DNA of 64,000 bases, from positions 45,935,131 to 45,999,130 of the forward strand of contig NC_065548.1 of assembly GCF_022605725.1 (NCBI RefSeq). The letters are read 5' to 3'. Position 1 is the first letter of the stretch. Every line of letters begins with the position of its first letter. A model generated the notes under the pieces. The model was not told the DNA's origin. It did not search any database and was given only the letters and a program-made list of their open reading frames with translations. Source of the stretch: Anthonomus grandis grandis. Taxonomy: Eukaryota; Arthropoda; Insecta; Coleoptera; Curculionidae. A program made the position numbers and the translations under genes. Below are positions 19,501 to 28,860 of the stretch, in pieces.

Positions 19501-19661
19501 AAAAAAAATGTTTTTTTTTTTTGGAAAAAATTCTTAGAGTTAATGTTTCAAATGTATAATTACTTGACAACACCGGCCTATTATATGATTCTTCGGGCTT
19601 CATCGTGAGTGGGCACTCCTGCTATAGCCTACCCAAAATTTAACCCCACGAGCCGCCACTG
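16599..19661 (+). mobile_element. hAT transposon 1 with 8-bp target duplication
   Basis: 3063 bp. TIR CAGTGGCGGCTCGTGGG at 16599-16615 and exact inverse at 19645-19661. The 8-bp duplication ccctgaca is at 16591-16598 and 19662-19669. The 8-bp duplication and CAG..CTG ends are hAT hallmarks. It carries one broken transposase on the + strand. Internal sequence has deletions, so it is non-autonomous now. Confidence 0.93.
17349..19300 (+). pseudogene. hAT1 transposase (ZMYM1-like, TTF-type finger and hATC domain)
   Basis: From ATG 17349 (MSLFEPEVLPSY) through a TTF/BED-like finger region (VYKWLCGSCITKKLYCWPC, LQKHSTCKEH), broken by stops and frameshifts near 17430, 17575 and 17880. Part of the DDE core follows (ETTDKTEKAQCSIVCRLVDA, FDLGEDRNAPALRDLLF at about 18070-18230), then a frame 18296-18835 of helical insertion domain. 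The frame 18875-19300 has the hATC dimerisation region (YKLFCLLATIPATSASVERT, FSTLKRIKTSLRNTMTQNRL). A deletion around 18255 removed part of the core. Confidence 0.8.
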
Positions 19662-19845
19662 CCCTGACATGACCCAAATCCCGATATTTCTGTTCTATTT
19701 TACTGACAGTACTTTGAGATATACGTGGCCTATCAGGATACTTGGCATGATAAATTTCACAGACTTCCATCTGAGTGCGCATCCTGTTTCCATAACCAAT
19801 CATCATCAAAATCTCTATTCGCTCTCGCTCACTAAGACGTACCAT
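19662..19845 (-). CDS. Mariner B transposase, N-terminal DNA-binding part
   Basis: The ATG at 19845 starts MVRLSERERIEILMMIGYGN, then a helix-turn-helix region with YPDRPRISQSTVSKIEQKYR and DLGHVR. At 19662 the sequence enters hAT1. Removing hAT1 with one copy of its 8-bp duplication would join GHVR directly to DNYTKGRSS of the downstream part in the same phase, with no stop in about 350 codons. So the gene was intact when the hAT landed. Confidence 0.88.
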
Positions 19846-20054
19846 TTTTTGAAATTTTAATTTTATCTTTTGATAAACTTAACACAGGCAAAACTTTGCT
19901 TAGGCATCTAAATCAAACTAAATTCACTCAAAATTATTTGATGTCAACAAATTGTGACAAGTTAACAATCAAAAACACCAACCACAAATGTAAATAACCA
20001 AACAATAACTGATAGGTTGCTTGATATAAATAACTCTTCCAAAAATAGCCTTTT

Positions 20055-20334
20055 ATTGTGTTCAATCGTCAACGGTCGAGTTTAGGTATAGGACATGGTA
20101 CATGAAATGTACTTAGAATTTGATGTAGAACCTAAATCTAAAATAAAAAATAGGTGTTTACATTTAAAAAAATTACGTTGATGACCGTAACTTATTTTTG
20201 GGCCACCCTGTATACATAAAATTATAGTAAGAAAACCCGCAGTTAAAAATAAAAATCGACATGTCCGAGCGTTTTTTTTTTGAACATACCCCTGAATTTT
20301 AAATGAATTTATTCCAACCTTTACGTTCGCACTG
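20055..20334 (-). repeat. Right TIR of mariner B
   Basis: The longer arm. It includes gtccgagcg followed by a T run and gaacatacccctgaattt, a block also found in both ends of mariner D (59425-59455 and 60770-60805), so B and D belong to related families. Confidence 0.85.
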
Positions 20335-20491
20335 TATAGTGACAACAGTTCTTACTCCCGAGAACCTTAAGGTGTTTAAGTGTGCTCGCGAATCTTATGG
20401 AAAATCGGCGTGGTCATATAATGGTTCGGTTTATGCTCTTATCTCAGGTGAGAGGAAACTTATAAGATCTTCTAATGACCTTTCTCCATAG

Positions 20492-21373
20492 ATTAGCAAT
20501 GTATTTTAACTTATAATAACTTTACTGCCTCTTTTAGTCACTAAGTTGGTTATCATTATTTTTTTTTCTCTCCTTGAGTTACATTTCTTGCTTAATGAGC
20601 TTAAATATACATATAAGGGTCTGAACATTCATTTCGGAAATTTTATGTTATTATTAATTATTTTGTTCCTAAATGCCTCAGTTCTATTCAACACTTTATA
20701 TACCTGATAATCATATTAATTGAACATGAATGTCGTTTTTTTTTTTCAGTTTATATTTCTAATAATGTTGCATGTAGAGTGGGATTGTGCTATAGGGGCA
20801 CCGTGCCCAAAACTTCATGCAAATTCATACCTAGGAAGGTTTGCGCCAGTATAGTAGTTTATAATATCTTTTCTTGCTTTCTTATATATTTTATAGTATC
20901 GTTTTTTTTTTCTCTTAGTAAAACTTTCACATTTGCACAACTATATAATTTTCCTTTCTTTTAAAATTAATTTACAACCACTTTTTGACTGTATTAATAT
21001 AGAAGTGGAGCTGTTTTCATGCAGGTAAATTTGTGAAGAGCTTGAGATGCTGTTTTGTTTTATTTATTCTTTTTCTTTGCTTTCGCCTTTTGCAGTGGTT
21101 AGGTGGGATTAACGTTTGTAAATTTGTTATAATATTTATTTAATTAATAATTAAATTAACGGCTACTAATTTTGTAAGCCTATCTCTGGTTCAGTATAGA
21201 TATAAATAATATTGATAACATAATATTACTTCTTTTAAAACATATAACATTTTTGTTTTTGTTTTGATAATTTTTTAAAATTTAACGCATTTACTCCTTT
21301 AGTTGCATAAGTTTCATTTGGTAATGAAAAATTTCACTATTATACTTGTATATACCTGTGTTCTCTTATAAAG
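20492..21373 (+). other. Spacer between ORF1 and ORF2 of element C
   Basis: About 0.9 kb of T-rich sequence with no reading frame that shows a motif. It is longer than the ORF1-ORF2 gap usual in this element class, so it could hide a small unrecognised insertion or the remains of lost coding sequence. Confidence 0.4.
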
Positions 21374-22589
21374 CATGAAGGTTGCACAACTCAATGTAAT
21401 TCTCAATGGTTTTCAAGAGTTACCTCATTGGTTGTTGAACATGACTTCGATGTTGTTATGTTAACCGAGACGTGGCTAAACAATAATTTATCTGTTAATG
21501 CACTGAATATACCTGGCTACTGTTTTTATCACAAGGATCAATCTGGTAAAGGTGGGGGAGTTGGTGCCTATGTAAAAAGTAATCTAAAACATACAACTAG
21601 CTGGTTTTAATTTTCAAACATCTGATCAACTAGAATACATATTTTTAAAAATTACACTTCCAAATAAAAATATAATAATTGGAGCTTTTTATCGACCACC
21701 TAACACAAATATAAACAATATGATAAATGATTTTGAAAACATAATATCTGAGACATTTCTTCAAGCGGATATACTTTCGTACCTGGGAGATTTTAACATC
21801 AACTTTTTTAATTTATCTAATCCTATACTGGATACTTTTGAGTCTTATGGTCTGCAACAGCTTATAAATGAGCCTAGTGACGGCGACCTCAAGCACTCTT
21901 ATTGATCCTATATTTATCAATAATTTTGACATAGTAAAACAATGTGGAACGATATCTTCAAATGGAATTTCTGACCATAATTTAGTATATGTTAATATGT
22001 CTCTTAATATTAAAAAAGCACCTCCTAGAATATTCTCTTTTAGATCATTTAGAAATTTTAATCAACTAAATTTTGAAAATGATCTTTTAAATATGTCGTG
22101 GCATCAAATTTTATGGAAAGAGAATTTAGAAAGTAAACTAGAACTTTTCAACCATTTCATTATAGAACTTTTTGATAAACATGCTCCCATAATAGAGGTC
22201 CGAGCAACAAAACCAAAAGCTCCTTGGTTAAATGATGACATTCTCACCTAAAAGTATTGAGAGATAAAAGTTGGCAAAAGTATAGAAAAACTAGATCGGA
22301 GGCTGACCATTTACTCTATAAAAATATTCGTAACCAGACATTATCTGCCACTAGAGCTGCAAAAAAGAGATATATTATAAATACTTCTCAATTAAACAAT
22401 ACAGCTAAGCCCTGGAAAACTCTTCAAGCTTTAAATGTTCGCTCGCAAAAAAAAAACACATTATACCAAGTAACCTCTCAAATCCTAATGAAATTAATAG
22501 TTATTTTACATCCTTTTTGCAATCCATATCAAATCCTTCAAATAATCAAATTTTCTAATATAACACCCATATATTCAACCCAGAAATAA
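21374..22589 (+). pseudogene. C ORF2: endonuclease and linker
   Basis: ATG 21374 gives MKVAQLNV, then after a break VVMLTETWLNNNLSVNALNI and GKGGGVGAYVKSNLKH (frame 21428-21610). The next frames hold IIIGAFYRPPN, YLGDFNINFFNLSNPILDTF and, after one frameshift near 21890, ISDHNLVYVNMSLNIKK. Linker sequence KPKAPWLNDDIL and KSWQKYRKTRSEADHLLYKN follows to about 22590. The SDHN motif and the GDFN motif are kept; at least three frameshifts are present. Confidence 0.85.
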
Positions 22590-24161
22590 ACTTCAAATTT
22601 TCTTTAGCTACAATAGATGAAATACACTCCGCTCTACATAACATCCGAACTAACGCTATTGGTACAGATCAAATTAATGCAAAAATGCTAAAAATATGTA
22701 GCCCTTTAATAGATCATATAATTTTACACATTATTGACACGGCCATAGAGAAGAAACAACTCCCAACAATCTAGAAAACTGCTCTAGGAATCCCACTACC
22801 AAAGAATAGTCAGCCCTCCTATTTTTCTGAGTTAAGGATCATAAGTATTCTTCCCACCCTGTCAAAAATTTTTGAGCTAATCCTTTATAACCAAATATTT
22901 ACTTATTTCACTGTTAATAAAATCCTGCCTGATAATCAATGTGGATTTCGAGAGAATTTTAGTACAGTATCTGCTTTAGCATCTGTGCTTAATGATATAT
23001 TCAGGGCCTGCGATGAAGGCTACATAAATATTTTGGTACTTCTAGACTTCTCCAAGGCCTTTGATACTCTGGATCACCGTCTCCTATTAGCTAAGCTAAA
23101 ATATTATGGGTTCGACGCGGACTCATGTTCAATTAATTAATTCATTTCTAAGCAAACGGTCGCAAAAGGTGGTCTATAACAATATTACGTCGAATGCATT
23201 GGATGTTCTTTGGGGTGTGCCACAAGGAGTTATTTTATCACCCCTTCTATTTATTATTTACACTATTGATATAATTCTCGCACCTAAATACTGTAAAACA
23301 CAAGCATACGCGGATGATACACAAATCTATGTCTCTTTTGATTATAACAAATCGCAAGAAATGGCCGATAAAATAAACGCTGATCTTCAGGTAATTAAAG
23401 AATTATCTGCTGAACATAACCTAAACTTAAATTCTGACAAAACTAAACTATTATGTATTGGCAGCAAAATCAAAAGAAACTCTATTAAAAACAACTTAAA
23501 ATTAAAAATAAATGATACTACATTAAAATTCGTATCCAGCGCAAAAAATCTTGGCTTAACTATCGACGAAGATCTCAGATTTAGTGCACACGTTCAGAAT
23601 ATAACAAGAAAAAGCTTCTGTGCGCTGAAATTATTATATAATAATCGGCACATTCTTAACTACTCGTTGAAAAAAAGTTTATGCGACACATTAGTACTCT
23701 CACATTTCAACTATGGTGACTTTATATACGGTCCATGTCTTACAGCTCTCGATAAACAAAAAATACAAAGGGTACAGAACGCATGCTGTCGATTGATATA
23801 CGGAATCAGGAAGCATGACCATATTACTCATAAAATTGTAGAATCTAACTGGCTAAATATGGAAAGCCGTAGAAAACTACATCTTTCAAATTTTGTGCAT
23901 AAGCTTCTCAATACCACTAACACCTCGAATACTCCTAAAAATAAATTTCTGCCAAGGACAAGCATGCATGGACAAAAAATTAGAAACAAAAACAAATTCT
24001 CCATCCCGTTACATAAAACATCTATGTATAAAAGATCCTTTTCATATAATGCAATCACCTTATATAATTCCATACCTTATAATTTTAAAATATTTAATAT
24101 TAACAAATTTAAATACAAAATGCGTTTGTTTTTATTTAATCAACAAACTCACCATGAATAA
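22590..24161 (+). pseudogene. C ORF2: reverse transcriptase
   Basis: 22610-23100 holds SALHNIRTNAIGTDQINAKM, SELRIISILPTLSKIFELIL, GFRENFSTVSALASVLNDIF and LLDFSKAFDTLDHRLLLAKL with one stop at about 22772 (QLPTI*KTAL). The frame 23106-24161 (351 codons) holds VLWGVPQGVILSPLLFIIYT, the catalytic AYADDTQIYVSF, SAKNLGLTIDEDLRFSAHVQ, then the long C-terminal domain ending RLFLFNQQTHHE. The palm motif and the YADD are complete, so only a few lesions separate it from a working RT. Confidence 0.85.
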
Positions 24162-24693
24162 GAAAGGATTTCTTTTTCTTTTTTACTAAAGACAAAAAGA
24201 CACTTAAAATGAGCATGTTGAGGCAATACTTAATAAAAAATATAAAAGAGTAAATAAAAAAAATGGGAGAATAACCAGGAAAAGTGTATCTGACTTGTGT
24301 AATAAACCAACCTTATAATATATTTGAAGAATTTATAAACAGGTCTTGGCATAGTATGCTGAAGTGGACTAGGCTTTGAAACTATTTCAAAATCTATCTA
24401 CTTTTTAAAAAAAATCTCTACCTGCTATTGGATAAAGCTATATTACGGTCTTTTGTATCGCACAGTTTGTCGTTGTGTATAATAATTCTTTAAGTCACTT
24501 TTCTTTTCTTTCTACAATGTGTGCGTACATTTAAAGAGCTATTCGCTAATAACTTGCATGATATTGTTTTATTTTCACTTCAAAGGGATTAGGTAGGTTA
24601 AGTAAGAGTAGCCACATGGCTAGACTTCGCCTCTCTTATATCCCTATAGAAATGTATGTATGATAATCACAACTGTAAATTATTTGTTTGTTA

Positions 24694-24704
24694 AATAAAA
24701 GACG

Positions 24705-24786
<82 letters not shown>
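24694..24786 (+). repeat. Poly-A signal and (TTA)n 3' tail of element C
   Basis: AATAAA at 24694-24699 is followed by gacg and then an uninterrupted TTA repeat from about 24704 to 24786. The microsatellite lies exactly at the 3' end of C and abuts the ORF2 of O, so it is the tail of the retrotransposon and not an independent satellite. Confidence 0.85.
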
Positions 24787-24789
<3 letters not shown>

Positions 24790-24790
<1 letters not shown>

Positions 24791-25739
24791 ATATAAATAA
24801 ACAAGACACGGTAAGGTAATAAGTTTGTTATTAAAAATACAGGCCTACATGATTCCCTTAATCCAACATTGTTAATAATTCGAACTGCTTTCTTTTGTAA
24901 TACAAACAAAGACTTAAGGAGATAACCACTGCAGCTACCCGCAAAAGGGAAGGGCATATCTCAAATTACTCTTAATTAGAGCAAAATACGTCATTTTAAC
25001 TGAACTTTGATCCAACTCTCAGGAAATAACTCTTAAAGCGTAACAATTAGAAGACAGTGTCTTTGATACGGCGCTTATGTGACAATCAAAATTTAGTTTT
25101 CTGTCTATGTTGATACCAAGGAATTTTAAACTTTCTATATTGTTTAATTTATTTCTGTCAAGAATAATGTCAGTAAGGTCACACCTTATTCCACATGATG
25201 CTTGCATCATCGGCAAAAAGTGTCAAATAGCCCATAATTTCCACTAGGCAAATGTCAATAATGAACAAAAGAAATAACATAGGTCCCAGCGCTGACCCGC
25301 GCGGCATTTCGCAACTTACAGATTGGAAACTTGAAACTGAGCCAGACAAAGACACACTCCGCATCTTTCTCATAAGACATGAGCCAAACCAATTCAGGGA
25401 TATACCTCTACACCCATATATCTCAAGCTTTTGAAGTAATATTTCATGAGTGATTATTGTTAACACTTTCCAAGCCTCTGGAAACACTTCGCTTGAGAGT
25501 GAAGTATTTACTATATTTAAAAGTCGATTTGCAGCTACATTACATACGTCACACAAAACCTTTTTTGAAATTCCATTTTCTCCGCCTCCGATATTCTTCA
25601 TGTTTTTCAGAATTATCTTTAATTCAGCTAGAGGTATTTCTTTAAAATTTGGGAACTCCGGATATTGAATATTAGGGGGATTGACAAAGGTGTCATAAGA
25701 GAGAGAATAGTTTGGAATACTATTGATAATATCAATCAT
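24790..25739 (-). pseudogene. O ORF2: linker and reverse transcriptase with internal deletion
   Basis: The frame 25739-25179 begins with linker and first RT blocks (FPNFKEIPLAELKIILKNMK, GGENGISKKVLCDV) and then jumps from EVFPEAWKVLTI to HEILLQKLEIYGCRGISLNW, so about 100 codons including the YRPIS and AFD motifs are missing. The catalytic LTLFADDASIMWN is kept. The frame 25216-25019 carries ESLKFLGINIDRKLNFDCHI. 25018-24790 carries FVLQKKAVRIINNVGLRESC and stops at the (TTA)n tail of C. Confidence 0.8.
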
Positions 25740-25745
25740 ACTATT

Positions 25746-26096
25746 TATAAAATATACAATCGGTGGCTAATTAAATAAATTTAGATTGATTTGGGATTCC
25801 TGAACTTGGGATTACATAATATTGGCACCAAACGTAGCAATCTGTAATTTGATATATTTCCGTTTTATTTTTTTTTCTTTTATTATTTCTTGGATTTCCA
25901 TTCAAAATATTTTGAGGCCGTCTACAGTAATGACTTTATAACGTAGAATTAATTCGGCTTTATTATAAAGATGAGTATAATTTGGTATTTTAAGTTCATT
26001 TATATTTTGGAAAAGTTTTGTAAAAAAAGTTATTTATATTTTGACGAGTTTCTGATTAAACTACAACATCACAGTGAATCATTAGAATGATTCTTA
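25746..26096. other. Intergenic, no gene recognised
   Basis: AT-rich gap between the truncated 5' end of O and the Tc1 element. No motif or repeat partner seen. Confidence 0.45.
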
Positions 26097-26240
26097 CACT
26101 ACCGCTCAAAAGTATTTGCCTATATATGACTGTTTTAAAGTTATAACTAAAAATAATAAACCCATCAGTTAATATTACGGTTTATTTATAACAAAACGAA
26201 TATAAATAATACATTTTTTAATTAATTAAATTTAAGAAAA

Positions 26241-27425
26241 TTAAATTTTGGATTCATCTACATACCCGCCTCGATTTTTAAAAACAGCTTCACAGAGTTT
26301 CGGTAGTCTTCTAATTAATTTGTCCAAAGTTTCTTGAGGTATCTTGCGCCACTCTTCTTGGATGATCCTCCACAAGTCTTCTTTTGATGTGGGGCATGAT
26401 TTTCGCACTTGTCTATTCAGTACATCCCACAGTAATTCGATAGGATTGAGGTCCGGTGAATGTGGGAGCCATACCATAACGTTCAGAAACAAGACAAAGG
26501 TCACGGTCTCATCAAATCCATATAATTTTTTAAAAGCTTAAAAGCTGCACGTGTTTCGTTCCTATCGGAGCATCATCAAGCCTAGAACTACACAGATTAC
26601 ATTACAACGTTTTGTCTCTTAGAGAAAAATGGATGATACGTTTTTATATAACTTTCAGAAGATGTTGCCTTTGTAATTGACCTAAATATTGCTTGCACAA
26701 TTTCGACGTGTGCTTGGGGTCATTGTCATGTTGAAAGATGAAGTTTTTCCCAATTATTCGAGTACCAGAAGGAAGTACATTGTCACTTAAAACTGTTTTA
26801 TAACCCTCTTTTCGAAGAATTCCCTCTATTCTAATTAGATCGCCCACTGCAGATCCTCCGAACCACCACCGTGTTTAACTGAGGCCACCGTACAGTTCTC
26901 AGCGACCCTTCCATTGGCATAACGGTGAACAAAAACTCGCCTCTTCGTTCCAAAAACCTCGAATTTCGACTCGTCACTCCAAAGAACTTTCTTCCAGTCA
27001 TCAATGGTCCATTCTTTGTGTGATTGGGCCCACTTAAGTCTTTCCTTCTTATTAAGATCCTTCAGTAGCGGTTTTGATACAGCCAAACGTTCTTTAAGAC
27101 CAGCATTATAAAGTCGCCATTTTACTGTCAAAACACTGACCACTTTTTTACGCTCCTTGTTGATTTTTGCTGTGATTTCAGGGGCGGCAAGGCGTCTTTT
27201 GCGTTTGCTTGTAATTATAATATTTAAATGCTCCTTTGAACTTGTTGTTTTTGGCCTTCCCGATCGAGGTTTGTTGCTAATAGGCCCTTCTCTGGTGAAT
27301 TTCCTAGCATTATAAAGTCCGTCTTGGAATTCCCAAATCCGTCGAAATTTTATGGTTAGTCTTTCCAGCCTTATGAAGTCCAATGATAATTCCTTTTGTT
27401 TTAGGCATTTTAAAGAATGTTGAAA
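26241..27425 (-). pseudogene. Tc1 transposase, broken
   Basis: The frame 27479-26835 contains a paired-like DNA-binding region (KPRSGRPKTTSSKEHLNIII, KRKRRLAAPEITAKINKERK) and the first catalytic motif KKVLWSDESKFEVFGTKRRV. After a frameshift the frame 26847-26644 has FIFQHDNDPKHTSKLCKQYL (second D). After the insert the frame 26504-26241 has VWLPHSPDLNPIELLWDVLN (third acid, E) and ends FKNRGGYVDESKI. Removing the insert brings HLLKV next to MVWLPHS, as expected. So the only lesions are the insert and one or two frameshifts. Confidence 0.88.
26481..26647 (-). mobile_element. 167-bp insert with a hammerhead-like motif, Penelope-type fragment
   Basis: Inserted in the Tc1 transposase with ATAAC on both sides (26476-26480 and 26648-26652). 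On the minus strand it reads tgatgatgctccgatagg, then aacgaaacacgtg, and further on gatgagaccgtgac. The same order (core motif, A-rich stretch, gagaccg.gac) is found on the minus strand at 59274-59200 and, weaker, at 38467-38390. This motif is common in the terminal repeats of Penelope-like elements, so this is probably a truncated tail of one. Confidence 0.6.
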
Positions 27426-27785
27426 AACTAGCAAAAAAACGGTGACAATCGTCAATAAGCAAGCGAAATTATTTACCAATGTTACACAAAATCAATTCTT
27501 CAAGGCTAAACACCTTTAAATGTTTCAAATTTCATCGGAAACGAGCTGTAAACAGATTAGTTTTTTAGAAGAAGTGCATATTTTCACTGTTTGTTATTTG
27601 TTATTTGCAAGACTATTTTTAAATACTCAGTGTTTTTCAACGAACCATAGTTGATAGGTATGCTGTTTAAGCATATATGCAATTTAAAAAAGAAATACAA
27701 TCTAAATATAGGTATAAAGATTTTTGTATCTAATTTAAAATATTAAAAAGAATACATGGTGGGCATATACTTTTAAGCGGTAGTG

Positions 27786-28489
27786 TATATAAAATTATAT
27801 TTTATAAAATTATTTTATACTATATTTGAACGTTACAAGACCCGCCACTGAGCAGCTAACGAACCTCGGCTCAATAAAGGATCATCAGCCATCAGTTTCG
27901 TTTCTCTGGTGCCTAATGCCTATGCATCACGTTGCTCATTTGCAATGCCAAACGAACCGAGAGGGGTATTCTACGATCCTCGTCCGCGTTGTCGTAGTCA
28001 CCACCGCAAACGTCATTGATTGCACGCCCAATTACACCCCCGAGATCATGTTTACATAAGTAATCAGCGGGACCGAGTTGACACAGCGCCCGCTTTTACC
28101 GCTCGTGTTCAGCCGGAATTAAACTGTCCGCAAACTGGCTGTCCTAGATGACAAGTTGCGGTCTTGTGTTATTAAACAGATGTCGTCTTTGGATGCTTAC
28201 GTTCATGTTTTTTTGAAATAATTTAAAAAAATAAAGTCTTTATTTAATTATTTAAAATATTTTTATTTTCATGAAGCCACCGGCTAGTTTTTGGAAAAGT
28301 CTTGGCAATTATATTTTAAAACTACAAAATAAATGTATAACTTGGTCGACTTGGTAGTTATAAAATAAAACATTAGCATCATCTTTAGAACTACGCTTAA
28401 TTGTTCGATTCAAAAATAAAAATTATGCTTTTGGTGGTTTTTATAACTTTTATCAGATCTATTTTAATAGCCTAAGTTCTGATTTTGAT
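27786..28489. other. Intergenic with a GC-richer block
   Basis: 27834-28170 is clearly richer in G+C than its surroundings and has no repeat partner that I can see. A plus-strand frame 27826-28059 is open but shows no motif. It could be unique host sequence or an unknown element. The rest (28170-28489) is AT-rich. Confidence 0.4.
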
Positions 28490-28860
28490 AATCAATCAAT
28501 CAATGCTTTATTGTCAAGAAATTGTTATAATTTGTAGACAAAGCTGTAAAACAAAAAAGACACAAAAATACAAACAAAACACAATTAAAAAAAAAGAAAA
28601 ACAAAACAAAATTTAAAAAAATAAATAAATAAATAAATAAATAAATAGAATAGATTATCTACAATATATACAGATTAATACAATTTAAAAATTGTAAGTA
28701 GTCAAAAATATTATTATAAAATATACAATTTAATGTATACAATGTCAAAAAAAAGATCATTAAAAAATCTCTCTACTAAAAAAAATGTAAAAAATGTTTA
28801 AAAAAGTAAAAAATTATAAAAAATCCTACCTAAACATGTACAGATAGTAAAAATACATAA

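Larger units (their letters stand above)
15523..20334 (-). mobile_element. rosa-type mariner B, interrupted by a hAT
   Basis: Ends: CAGTGCGAACGTAAAGG at 15523 and its reverse complement at 20334, each next to TA (15521-15522 and 20335-20336), the standard target duplication. Without the inner hAT the element is about 1.74 kb. The outer 50 bp of the two TIRs match; the left TIR lacks roughly 180 bp present at the right, after which both sides align again (gtcctatacctaaactcgac on the left, reverse complement at 20070-20095). The transposase is on the minus strand, split at 16591/19669. Confidence 0.9.
14985..20491 (+). pseudogene. C ORF1, split by mariner B
   Basis: First part 14985-15522: KELNSRVDQLSTEFNVGLSM in a coiled coil (one frameshift near 15115), then SLTLDINNLKVNAERQENKL and an RNA-binding domain DCLIIHGMQKGNKDLESAVQ with DLNKNDISHCERMGKKK. 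Second part 20337-20491: TVLTPENLKVFKCARESYG, WSYNGSVYALISGERKLIRS, NDLSP and a stop, the usual end of such ORF1 proteins. If mariner B and one TA copy are set aside, the reading phase runs straight across the junction. Nucleic-acid chaperone of the retrotransposon RNP by family analogy. Confidence 0.75.
14850..24790 (+). mobile_element. Near full-length non-LTR retrotransposon C, interrupted by mariner B
   Basis: Plus-strand element: 5' UTR starting near gagagatggcgc (about 14848), ORF1 (14985-15522 continued at 20337-20491), a long spacer, ORF2 endonuclease (21374-22253), linker and RT (22257-24161), 3' UTR with AATAAA (24694) and a (TTA)n tail. Without mariner B it is about 5.1 kb. It inserted into the ORF2 of O. 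The coding parts carry several frameshifts. Confidence 0.8.
14450..25745 (-). mobile_element. CR1-like retrotransposon O, split by C
   Basis: The 3' part (14450-14845) and the RT-bearing upstream part (24790-25745) read in the same direction on the minus strand and join in the ORF2 C-terminal domain. Everything between is element C and its own inserts. The 3' UTR (14450-14574, with tgctttattgtc) resembles that of element E (28498-28515), so O and E/G are of related families. The 5' end is truncated near 25745 and part of the RT palm is deleted. Confidence 0.75.
26097..27785 (-). mobile_element. Tc1-type (DD34E) transposon
   Basis: Ends CACTACCGCTCAAAAGTAT at 26097 and the inverse (cttttaagcggtagtg) ending at 27785, each flanked by TA (26095-26096, 27786-27787). 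This is the canonical Tc1 end. One transposase on the minus strand, interrupted by a 167-bp insert. Length without insert about 1.5-1.6 kb, typical of Tc1. Confidence 0.93.

Noticed and set aside
24706..24786. TTA repeat as an independent satellite or CRISPR-like array
   Set aside because: Simple trinucleotide repeat at the 3' end of element C; no spacers, no unique unit.
28617..28648. AAAT repeat as a separate element border
   Set aside because: It lies within the 3' UTR of E; the real end is the AATC repeat at 28490-28504, which is next to the unrelated sequence.
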